Source: Hypomesus transpacificus (taxonomy: Eukaryota > Chordata > Actinopteri > Osmeriformes > Osmeridae). Taken from it: a stretch of 64,000 nucleotides of DNA. Below, in pieces: positions 19,812-64,000 of this stretch. The stretch covers positions 2,020,884-2,084,883 of the forward strand of contig NC_061068.1 of assembly GCF_021917145.1 (NCBI RefSeq), given 5' to 3'. The translations under genes and the position numbers were made by a program. The notes below the pieces were generated by a model. That model worked only from the letters and a program-made list of their open reading frames with translations. It had not been told where the DNA came from and searched no databases. The number at the start of each line of letters is the position of its first letter. Within the stretch, counting starts at the first letter, position 1.

Positions 19812-22800
19812 ATGTCGTCCTTCTTCATTAAGAAAAAAGGAAACGCAACATTTTCCAAAAAAGATGGTCATTCAGCAGGCGCTAAACGAAAGGTATGAAA
19901 CGTAAAGCTAGCTTCTTAAGCTAACATTAGTCGGCTGCTTAGCTTGGTTTAAGGCAAGACGTAGCTTCTCCCATTGCTAGGTAGTTGAAATAACTTCTGA
20001 AATGTCAGTTAAAATAAAACAGTTTTGATCAATTTGTATAGGTAGTACAGAAGGATGTGGGAAACAAGAGTCGAGCGAAAAAGTTGAATTCAAAGACTAA
20101 CGAAGAAATCTCCAGTGACTCCGAGACAGAGAGGTAAAGGCCTTGCTACACAGAATAGGACGATAATAAATAAAAGTTAATTGGAATGTGATGGCATCCA
20201 AGCTTAATTTAGCAACCCAATTAACACATTTTGTTTTAGTCACACAGTTCAAAGAAAAAGGAAATCCCACGAAGAAGAGGAGTTTGAAGAGACACCACAG
20301 GAGAAGAAGCTACGTTTAGCCAAACTTTACCTTGACCAACTAAGGGAAGAGGGTAAGAGCGTATCAATGTGTTATTTACATTTATGCATTTTATACTTCA
20401 GAAAGACAACCAACTCACCAGTTTTGTGAGATTTTGATTTTTACATTCGCTTCTCCTTTTGTCCTATAGAAGAAGCCAAGGCAGAGGAAGAGCTGTTTGA
20501 GACGGACCTGGTAGCTGGAAGACTCCAAGATGAAGTGGTATGAGGCAGCATGTTAAAATTGTGTAAAAGGTGTGGTCCTTTCTAAACATGATAACAAAAC
20601 CATATTCAAAATCACCTCACTGTGTTTTGTTCTTCAGCTTGAACAGAAAGGAAAGCTACAGCGAATGGTTGCGAAAGATGTAAGTGTCTTGGATGGTCAT
20701 GAGCCAAATCATGTTCTAAATGAGTTGTTTGGGGTATTCATCTGGGTCTGGTCTTGGATCCACTTGGGGGTGTCAGTGTTTCACTTTTTGTTATTGTGAT
20801 GGTCTCCAGCTCCTTCCGCCAGACGCCTCTGAAATCCGTTTGTTAAGAGGACACAAGCTGCCCGTCACCTGCCTGGTCATCTCCCCCGATGATAAGAACA
20901 TCTTCTCTTCTGGCAAAGACTGCTCCATCATCAAATGTATGCTTTCGTTTCTTAAGTTAGGATTGCACATTTAGTTTACTGACTTGGACGTTGACTGCTA
21001 CACTGACCACTGTCCAAGACAATATCATGTTCACAAATCTGTACCTACAGGGGATGTTGAGAGTGGTAAAAAACTGCACACTCTAGCTGGTGGCAGAAAA
21101 GGAACCGACGACCGTCACGTGGGGCACACAGCCCATGTTCTATGTATGGCCATATCATCAGATGGAAAATACTTGGTGAGTACAGTGCCCATGCACACTC
21201 GTGTTCAGTGCTGAAGGTGGTTGCCTGTTTACCAGCTCGTCTGTTATAAAGCCAAATAATGCTGTTGACCGAATAAGAATGGAACCTTTTGAATCCCTCC
21301 TTAGGCCACTGGAGATATGAATAAACTGATCATGATTTGGGAGGCAGCGACTTGTAAACACTTATACAAGTTCACAGGACATCGCGGTCCTGTATCGGTA
21401 AGATGTCTTCACCTTCAAGCAGAAAGTCTCTGCTTTGACCCTGTTGCTTTTCTATCCCCATTGTTCATGTCATATTATGCCATGGTTTGGCTGGATGTTT
21501 TTCTTCGCGGGGTCATACTAAGCAACTGTTCTGTTTAGGGTCTGTCCTTTCGGAGAGGAACCCATGAACTCTACAGCGCCTCTCACGATCGTTCGGTCAA
21601 GGTGTGGAACGTGGACGAGAACGCCTATGTGGAAACACTGTAAGTCTTGATGAACCATGGTGCCTTTAACCAGGTTCTCAGTTTGTGTGCGAGTGTGCCA
21701 CTTTCAAGTGTTTGTGTGTCTTAGCGACTGTGTTCCTATCCCCCAGGTTTGGGCACCAGGATGTGATCACGGGCCTGGATGGAGGGAGTAGGGAGCGCTG
21801 TGTCACCTCTGGGGGGAGGGACCGCACAGTGAGGGTATGGAAGATAGCTGAAGAATCCCAGCTTGTGTTCCATGGCCATGAGTGAGTCGCCCTCGTCCCT
21901 CGTCCTCCCCCCCCATTGACGTGCAAGGTGTTTGTGCTCACTAGAAGGCCTGACCTTAATCCATTTCCTTGTTTTGTACTGTCCAGGGGCTCCATTGACT
22001 GCATCCAGCTCATTAATGAGGAGCACATGATAACGGGGGCTGATGATGGGTAAGGGAACACAACTTTAAAAGTCCTCTTAAATAAAACAAGAGATCCAAT
22101 TACAGAGCGCAGACCTTAACCCCCCCTGGTTCCAAATTACTGCACTTTCTCAGCTCCGTCTCCCTCTGGAGTGTCAACAAGAAGAAGCCCCTGAGCACGG
22201 TGAAGCAGGCTCACGGTTGCCATGGTGATGCGGAGCTGGAGCAGCCTTATTGGGTGGCGTCCGTGGCGGCACTGCAGAATTCTGATACCGTTGCTTCAGG
22301 TGCCTCCAGCTGTGAGAGTCCTTCACCAGGCCAACAGACCCGACACGCACAGCACCCTTCAAACATGCTGTCTAGACACACACTCAGACCACCACAAGAG
22401 CATTTCCCTTTCCTCGTTTGAATTCCACTTTTGAGTAGAAATGAAGCACCCAATCATATCCAAGTTAGTAGCAGACTACCAGATACATGCTTGTCCTCTT
22501 ACATTTGACTCAAAGTTGTCTTTTATGGGGCGTTTTCTCCTCAGGTTCTCACAACTCAGAGGTTCAGCTGTGGAAGTGTAGCCAGGGCTACAGAGGTCTG
22601 CAGCGTCTCTTCACTGTGCCTGTGGTAAGACTTACGCTCATCTTCAGTACACGCAGAGGTGTGGCTGCAATGATGGCTTTGGCTCCTGCTGATGGTTATA
22701 TTTTCTCTCTCTGTCTCTAACAGACGGGGTTTGTCAACAGTTTAAAATTCTCCAGCACAGGCCAATTCCTGGTTGCAGGAGTCGGACAGGAGCACAGGTA

Positions 22801-23180
22801 CTCTCAAATACTTAATTTGTGTCTTAGGATATGCATGACACTGCTACACCACCTTCGTTCTAGAATCATCATCTGAAATACTGATTTGATTTGTTTTCGG
22901 GGTGAAGTTGTTTGCTTGGTATGTAGTTTCAATAGTGTCTCACTAGAGGGCACTGTGGTTTCACTCATACCTCCCCGAGTAATGTACTGTGTAAATGCAT
23001 TATCTCTACACACTAATCTCATCCTGACAAACATGAATGTCATATCTGGTAGTTAATGTTTAATACATTATTTTATTTATCAGGCTTGGCCGCTGGTGGA
23101 GAATGAAAGAAGCAAAGAATGGACTCTACATCATTCCTCTGAAAAGACAAAACCCTGAGCAAGAAGTTGAGGGAGAATAG
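19812..23180 (+). CDS. rrp9: U3 snoRNP protein Rrp9 (U3-55K)
   Basis: Rrp9 is a WD40 protein of the nucleolar U3 box C/D snoRNP, needed for 18S pre-rRNA processing. Fifteen exons: 19812-19892, 20051-20133, 20240-20352, 20470-20537, 20638-20679, 20810-20936, 21051-21175, 21305-21397, 21539-21639, 21747-21881, 21987-22049, 22154-22299, 22545-22624, 22724-22797, 23084-23180. They join to 475 aa, equal to human RRP9. Residues 1-80 are basic then acidic (EEISSDSE). KKLRLAKLYLDQLREE is a conserved helix. WD repeats run from about 138 to the end: RGHKLPVTCLVISPDD, SHDRSVKVWNV, GGRDRTVRVWKI. The C-terminus is LGRWWRMKEAKNGLYIIPL. Exon 2 could instead start 9 bp earlier. AATAAA is at 23235. The gene converges with grm2. 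Confidence 0.97.
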
Positions 23181-23234
23181 TATATTATTTGATCATTTTA
23201 AGTAGTTATCTGTGTAATGCAATTTTGTTTTGTA

Positions 23235-23240
23235 AATAAA
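23235..23240 (+). terminator. rrp9: rrp9 polyadenylation signal
   Basis: AATAAA 55 bp after the rrp9 stop codon, in an AT-rich context. It is the only well-placed signal. Confidence 0.7.
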
Positions 23241-24387
23241 ATTATTTACACAATTTTATGAGTATCAGACTGTCATGTTTAATTCAGAAAAATCCACAAT
23301 CTTTAAAAGGATGTCGATGTGATGCATGATTTTATCACTTGTACAGACCTGTGTTCTTTTGACTAGGCTCCTTGCCCTATGGGTTGTGGCATGGAAATCC
23401 CTTGAGATGTCACGATTGAAAAGGAAATCCTTTTAACAGCTTACTCAATCTATACCGACATCGCACCGGATAGAGAAAATAAAGTACTTTCTGGCAGGTA
23501 CCGGGGGTGAAAAGTGCCTGTGATAGCATGGCTTGTTCCCTTAGGACTAAGATGAATACATGAACTATTAAGACAAATACACCTTTCATACTAAGACAAT
23601 TTTATGTAAATCCAATTTCTTTTTTTTACATTTCAGATTGAGGAAAATATAGTATTAGTTGTGTCTGCTGAGCCTAGTTGTGTGGGCTGAAACCGATGTC
23701 CAGTGTAGTTTATTCAGGGGAATTTCTTGGGATGTCTTGATGTATAAATACAACAGTTGTAACAGTTTTTACACGTTATGATGAAGTCACATGAATTACA
23801 CTCTGGCCTCATGTTTTAATAATTAAAAAAGAAAACCATTTTATTTACATAAATTACAAAAACGCACAAACTGGTTCACCAAATTCTACGTTGAAACATT
23901 GTCCTTTATATTGTGTAGTCGTCTAGGTTTTATTTACTCTCACTACAGTTTAGCTTATGTCATTTAATTTTGAAAAGGTCAATTTCATTTAGACATTATT
24001 GTGAATTAGTTACAGGAAATAAACATCTGGATATCATATTCACAGCACTGTAAGAACAGGATAACATCATTTTGTAAGACATCATGATTGGGTCACAACC
24101 ATCTCATTCACAAGACTTCTCTGACAGAAACAGACACAAAAAAATGTGCAGTGCATTCAACCACGTCTATCTGGAAATCAAGGACACCACGGCCAGTTAA
24201 ATCTATACAAAAATGTTTACAGTACATACATTACTTATAGTCTCACATATCAGATTTCACAGTCAGAGGCACCCATGTCACACCAGCCATGGGTGCTGTG
24301 TCATCATCAGTCCGACTCCATGAGGGGGTGATTGATGACGGAGTAGTGGCTTGTGCTTGAGGAGGAACCATTTCAGATCAATCTTCT

Positions 24388-41409
<17,022 letters not shown>

Positions 41410-44400
41410 GGATATATGTAGACTGAAGTCTTCCTCTGATGGTATCAAGATTGACAATTTTCACACATCCGACCCCGGTGGATGTCCTTTCCCTAAAAGT
41501 TGAAAGCAGACGTTTGAAATCCTCTGCAAAAGAACTTGTGGAATGGTTTCCGGTGGTGCGTAACTTCAAAAATTTGCGTTGATGAACGCATAGTCTACAG
41601 TACATGAAACAGGTGTGGATCTGTCCTTGGTACTGAAAATGAGCTCCGAAAACTCGGAGATTCTTCACCATGAGTTGCCTTTGCCCACTTCTCATTGGCA
41701 TAAACTTGGCTACTCCTGGCGTGCAAATTTCACTCACGCTGCAAAATTGTAATCATAGCCTATCATTTGGGTGATCGAGTTTGTGTTCAATATGCAAATT
41801 GATTCAGAGTTTATACTGTACGTTTTCATATGTAACCTACTGGTAGTGTCTTTTATCATAAATTCATGCCGCGAAATTGTAAAGTTCGATGAAAAATAAG
41901 TTAGTGGTACAGTATAAACTTGTAACACGCCGTAACAAGCCTACCATTGTTTTCTTGTGCGCTGCCGAAGTGGAGTGAATAGAGGAAGCTGCTCTTGCGC
42001 GTAAGACAACTTGCATGCCAGTGTGGCAAATTGCAGTCTAGCCTGGTCGCGACGGCAGTCGTGAACAAATATTCGAATACGCGAAATTTGATCAACTCTA
42101 AACTTTGTGTAGCTTACCATAGTCCTATAGCCTATAGAACTCGCTTATTATAAAATACTATTGCTATGCTTACTATGCTAGTACTTTAATGCCATCTGTT
42201 TTGTTAACATAGCCCAATTTAAGCGTCATTCAATCAATGTTCAAGCTCTTGTAAGTCACGTAATAGTTATGCCCTAGACAATACATGGTTTGGATCCATT
42301 AACTTTAACTGCAGGACTGTTCAGAGGTTTTGCTCTCTATCTTGATGTCAATGTTTTAAATCCTTAAACTCACTCAACATCGGAAGGGCCATGTTAGTCA
42401 ACCACAATTTTAAATGAGAACAGGATAAAAAAATAAAAGCATAAATTAGTGTCATTGTTCCCATTAAAATGCCCATACAGACAACTGGAGTATGAAAGAC
42501 AAGCCTATCGCATAATTCCCCTCTAAAACAAAGGAGACATTCCTGTGCATCAACTGCGAGGGGATGTTTATGTCTGTCCATCAATGTCGAATTCTATACT
42601 GTGAGCTGTGTCTTCTGACGATTTTAAAGGGAACTTTTCAAACGGCATAAAATGTATTTTAAAATAGAATCCCCCTTTCCCCCCTCTCTCCCCCACCCCA
42701 CCCCCCCATACACACACATTTACGAGCTCAATAAAGAACAACACCCAGAGGTGTCAAAGTGTCTCAGTAATGACTCAGACAGTGAAAGTATATACTGGCT
42801 ATGGTACTACCTGACCTCAGCCACAGAGGGGTGCTAGCAGAGCCTCTGTGGTTCAGGGTGTCCTCTGGCTTGGTGATCATGCAACTCTTCCTCACACTGT
42901 CCCCTACTCCACCTCGCTTTAACGCCCCACCATCAGTGACAATACAGACACGCTTCAAACAGGGTGCATGTATGGTAAGAATAAAGAGATTATTCTGCTT
43001 GCTTAGATAAACATACAAGAGTTTCTATCAGAGTGGGTTGTTGAGGTAATCTAAAATAGACTTGGAACAAATACACCCACCTACTTCCTTTACTTGATTT
43101 GAGTTGGAGAAGAGACATCTCACTGTCAGGCAGAGGGAAACTCATGATAGAAGAAAAATGTTGAAAGCACCGAGGCTTTTGGTTGAGGATCTTCAGATGT
43201 TCTTTTGGGATCAGCGTGTTGGTAGGTGGGCAGATCGGCTGATGATTTGCTCTCACTGTATGTGGGCTTTTTATGTAGATCACACAAAAGCTAATACAAT
43301 TCACCCATGGCTGTGTTTGTTAACAGATACCATTGTTTCATGTTCCAATTCTGTTCATTTTCCAAAAAAGGAAATGAACATGTTATGTCTACCATGCTCT
43401 GGAAGCCCTGGTTCATTTGAGATATTCACACCTAAACCAGGGAGGAGGCAGAGGGCGTTCGGATGGACATCTGCCTGTGTGTTATTCATCTTTCTATAAG
43501 TGGGTCGGGGCATGTTGATCAGTACATGCATACAGTACATGCAGGAGCCCAGAATGCACAAACTATTTGCATAAGACTTGCATTGATGATTCTTTACTAA
43601 ATTACAAACGATGGCATCCCCCCTGTGATGTCTCTCTGTCCACCTCTCCCTCTGCCTGCCCCCCTGGCTCTGTGGGCGGATGCAAGCAGGGTCTCTGTGG
43701 AGCTAGCTTGGTGGAGCTGCTTGTCTGAGCGGATGTGCCTGGACATCCACACCCTGCTGAGCCCCACCAGGTAGTGCCTCAACATCAGCAGGCTGACACG
43801 TGCATCAGAGGAGGGCCAGAGCTGGGGGGAAGTGGTTGTGATAGAGACACAGAGATTAAGAACCATGGATGGGTAAGTGAGAGAGATGGAAGAGGAGGTA
43901 AACAGGTATATGATGACAGGAGGAGTGAGTGAGATAAAGAGTGGAGGACGTGAAGAGGAGCTTGGTTTTCTATCATGTTCTGAATGAATATTAATACTCT
44001 GTCGCTGCTGTCATCGTTCTTCTGGACTGATCAGATGTGCTACACAAAGTCAGAGAGACTTTGTCAAAATCCCCCGTCCCATTTTGACCATCTACAAAGA
44101 ACCAGACATAGCCCAAGAGTCTAAAATGTAAAAAAAAAAAACTAAAACATTTTAATAAAACGAATCATGAAAACATACACATATAATTCAGTTCACATAT
44201 ATAGTGATATGTCCAAAGGCAGGTCAGTATTCATGGAGGTCTATAGTTTCTAGTACAAAGATAAGATACTAGAAAAGATTTGTTCTCCACATAACTCTGA
44301 AGATTCAAGATTTGGATATTTTAAAATTTGAGTCAATATGACCACATACTAGCCTAGTCTTTACTGCTGAAACAATGAACCAAATAGGCTTACAAGGGAG

Positions 44401-44685
44401 CTCTTAAAAGATATGTGGAAAATACTGATGTTCAACATTCATACACTTACCCAGTCGCAATATTTATATCTACAGCAGAAAAATACATCACAATGTTGAG
44501 GTTTTGGCAGGTAGTAAAGATGTATGGCAAAAATAACATTTAAACAACTGATTGTTGTGTGGATTGGATACAATTCAGCGGAGGAATCATGACCATTTTA
44601 CCATGTAGGTAACAGTAAAACACTAACATAACATCAAGTAAAATGCGTTTACAATGCAGACGTATTATTATTAATAAGATATCAA
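41410..44685. other. grm2-tex264 intergenic region
   Basis: It should hold the grm2 promoter (just above 41.4 kb) and the end of tex264 (below 44.69 kb). No TATA box or strong motif cluster was recognised. One open segment of unknown nature is at 43597-43821. The rest appears non-coding. Confidence 0.4.
43597..43821 (-). other. Unassigned possible terminal exon
   Basis: On the minus strand a good acceptor (CACTTCCCCCCAG) precedes 75 codons open to a stop: LWPSSDARVSLLMLRHYLVG, then LSRVWMSRHIRSDKQLHQAS, ending in an Arg/Gly-rich stretch. I recognise no family and see no partner exon. It may be chance, an alternative 3' end of tex264, or part of a non-coding transcript. Confidence 0.2.
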
Positions 44686-44691
44686 TTTATT
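44686..44691 (-). terminator. tex264: Candidate tex264 polyadenylation signal
   Basis: AATAAA on the minus strand about 280 bp after the tex264 stop codon. Other AT-rich hexamers nearby are possible. Confidence 0.4.
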
Positions 44692-44969
44692 ATTTCAAGA
44701 TTATTTCAAGATATTCAGGTTACCTGATTTATTTCGGCTAGTTGTTTTCAAGTAGGCTTGTTTCTGTTAGCACATGTGGACAGTACTCATATAGACATAA
44801 CCAGGTGATTCCCTTTACAGCTGTGTCTAATCAGAAATTCATATTATCAATAGTAACCATTGATAATACATAACTAACATGGCTGTCCAGGTCTCATCTC
44901 AGCCTTCTCTCCCTGGTTGCTCCCCTTGGGCCCCAGGCTTCCTGCCCCTCACCCCAGGCTTCCTGCCCC

Positions 44970-61998
<17,029 letters not shown>

Positions 61999-62555
61999 CT
62001 GGGAGAGTGGGGGAAGGAGAGAAAGAGAGAGGGGGGGTGGATTAAGAGCAGACGAGAAAAAGATCAAGATACAGTGAGCGACAAGGGATGTTTTTTTCAG
62101 ATCAAATTTGATAAACTATTGGTTGAGGTGTACCATTCACATTTCACTTTTGTTAGTCTAAAAGTCGAAAACTGTTAGTTTCAAAATTGCTTTCTCTCAC
62201 TCTGTCCTCTTTATTCCTGTCCCACTTGCAATGTCTTTCTGACTGTCCGAAGGCTCTAATTAAACATGCAGAACACTCTCTCCGTGGCTGCGAGGCTGTG
62301 TTGTAGCAGACAGACAAACTCGTTCAGCAACCATTCCAAGCAGCAATTAGGAGGACTAACACAACCCTTATGCCCCATCTTCAATTGTGCCCATCCTCTG
62401 GGGAAATAGGCTGAAGATAGAATATAAAATATTCTTCCCTGCTATGAGAAATGGCCAACCACATGACCACTTTAGATTTTTCCTTCAAAACCTGATGAGT
62501 AACAAAGACAGATTACAATAATAAAGGGGCTTTGAGGAAAAAAAACTCTAGGATA

Positions 62556-62860
62556 CTAGCCTGGGAACCAGACCAATCTGAGAGCTCATGGTTTATTGGC
62601 CTGGCAGATGGGTCTGGCTACCTTCCCATTCAAACAGATTTCCCTTCGGCATGGAAAGTGCCGGGCCAATCACATCTGTTTATCTTATATAGGGTGGGAT
62701 TAATGACATGACTGTACAGAGGAGCGCAGTTTCATCAGCGGCCAAGATGATGTTTCACATTGGTCTGTGCCTATTGACAACGCCCCTTGGATATGGAAAA
62801 CGAACTGAGAGGTTCCAGACTAATACTCATTTTCCAAATGATCTGGCGATGCCAGGCCAG
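62556..62860. repeat. Probable DNA-transposon-like interspersed repeat
   Basis: A 300-bp block begins CTAGCCTGGGAACCAGAC and ends GATGCCAGGCCAG, so the ends are roughly inverted (CTAGCCTGG against CTGGCCTGG). Its composition differs from its surroundings and it has no coding frame. Classification is tentative. Confidence 0.45.
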
Positions 62861-64000
62861 TAGGATACATCAAAGGATCCTAAACTAAGAAAGAAACCAG
62901 CTTTGTAATGAAATACAGGTGTTAAGAGAGAGACTCTCAGTAGCCCGAGCTGCACTAATTGCAGCACTTGGCTGCTTAGCAAGTTGTCCCTGCTTCCTCT
63001 GATCTGGGCATCCTGTTCTCAATTTAGGAGGAGATAAAAAGAGAAGCAATTGAACACAAATGAGGGCTCGAGGGACACCTCGAAAATGTCCTCTGTATGG
63101 TATAGCACTAAGCGGGTATTCTGCCCCTCCGTTACTACAGTTATCCCTCCCTCCACCAAGGACTCCTTCCGGTTCTCCATCCCTTCTCAGGGGCCTGCAG
63201 GTTAGCAGGGGTCAACACCAGGGAGGCGTTCTCTATACAAAGCTCTTTCATGGTTTCCCCTTCATTCAACAGATGATGGCTCTGGTTGTAAAGAGGGCAG
63301 AACTGCAGTGTTTCTGGTGCTTACTCATTAAGATGCAGGTAATGAGGAGTCCCATCTCTCCCATCCCGTGAATCCTGCCAGCCAAGGCCCCTGGGAAAGA
63401 GCGTTCTCACTCTCAGTTCCCATTAGTCAAAGCCAGCGCACCGCGATAAGAGGCAGGCAGGGATTGAAGAGCACACAGTCATTTTTCATTACAAAGACTC
63501 ACACACACACACACACACTCACTCATAGGGACATACACACACTCCAATCCCCAACAGAGGAGAATCTGCATAATGACCAGACCTCAGCCTAGTTTAGTGT
63601 GTAGACAGATTACATCTCCCACCAAAGCAATCCCTCCAGGATCCATTCAAACCTGCTCCAGACACTGTGGTGCTAGCTGGGTCATGCCATGGGTGGAAAA
63701 CCTCTATAGCTAGGTATAAGAGTAAGGAAGTGTTACACCGAGGCAAAGTCTTTCAGTATATTTTCCAGTGATAAAAATTCCATGTAATGCCCCCCCCTTC
63801 CCCCTCCCCATTACATTAAATCTTTGCTACTCAGTATGCTCACTACTAGCCTCACTATGACCCAGGACACCACCAGCACAGCTTAGTCACAAGTCATCCT
63901 TGTGCCACCTTCACAAGTGGCTGGAACCTTATCAATCTATCTTTCCTCATTCCTAACTATCCTTTACAAGGTTCTAGCATTGATTTAGTCTCCCCACCCC
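62861..64000. other. tex264: tex264 intron, right end of window
   Basis: An (AC)n run at 63499-63519 and a C-rich stretch near 63790. I looked for the tex264 membrane-anchor exon on the minus strand and did not find it here. Confidence 0.5.

Overview
This is vertebrate nuclear DNA, almost certainly from a teleost fish. Genes are split by GT-AG introns, an intact fish-type Tc1 transposon and a tRNA-derived SINE are present, and long (CT)n, (GA)n and (GT)n microsatellites are common. Five genes read well from the sequence. gpr62, rrp9, grm2 and tex264 reproduce the neighbourhood of human chromosome 3p21.2 (TEX264, GRM2, RRP9, PARP3, GPR62). That synteny was used to choose between close paralogues (GRM2 over GRM3, GPR62 over GPR61).

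Layout. 0.5-1.5 kb, minus strand: a complete three-exon caveolin of the CAV2 type. 2.0-4.2 kb, minus: two exons of a srGAP-family F-BAR gene. The upstream one lies beside a 177-bp tandem array (4.2-5.0 kb) with a telomere-like core. 5-10 kb: no gene, mostly microsatellites and repeat fragments. 10.08-11.74 kb: a complete Tc1-like transposon with an open transposase. 12.0-13.3 kb, minus: gpr62 in one coding exon. 15.8-17.1 kb: a TTAA-flanked hairpin MITE and a hAT-type element. 17.1-18.6 kb, minus: a five-exon BEN-domain gene, head to head with rrp9 (15 exons, plus, 19.8-23.2 kb). 24.4-36.2 kb, minus: grm2 (5 coding exons, 902 aa), convergent with rrp9. 36-45 kb: no confident gene, but a likely upstream non-coding exon of grm2 ends at 41.4 kb. 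45.0-62.0 kb, minus: the last three exons of tex264; its 5' exons lie beyond the right edge. The 12-kb tex264 intron and the right end hold only repeats.

The genes are functionally unrelated: a membrane-curvature protein, a Rho-GAP family member, an orphan amine-like GPCR, a probable transcriptional regulator, a U3 snoRNP protein, a presynaptic glutamate receptor and an ER-phagy receptor. They are linked by old vertebrate synteny, not by a shared pathway. No unknown multi-gene system is evident. The most unusual points are the srGAP/caveolin junction with its G-rich 177-bp array, the BEN gene in the place PARP3 has in mammals, and a hAT element that begins 7 bp after the BEN stop codon plus its target duplication.
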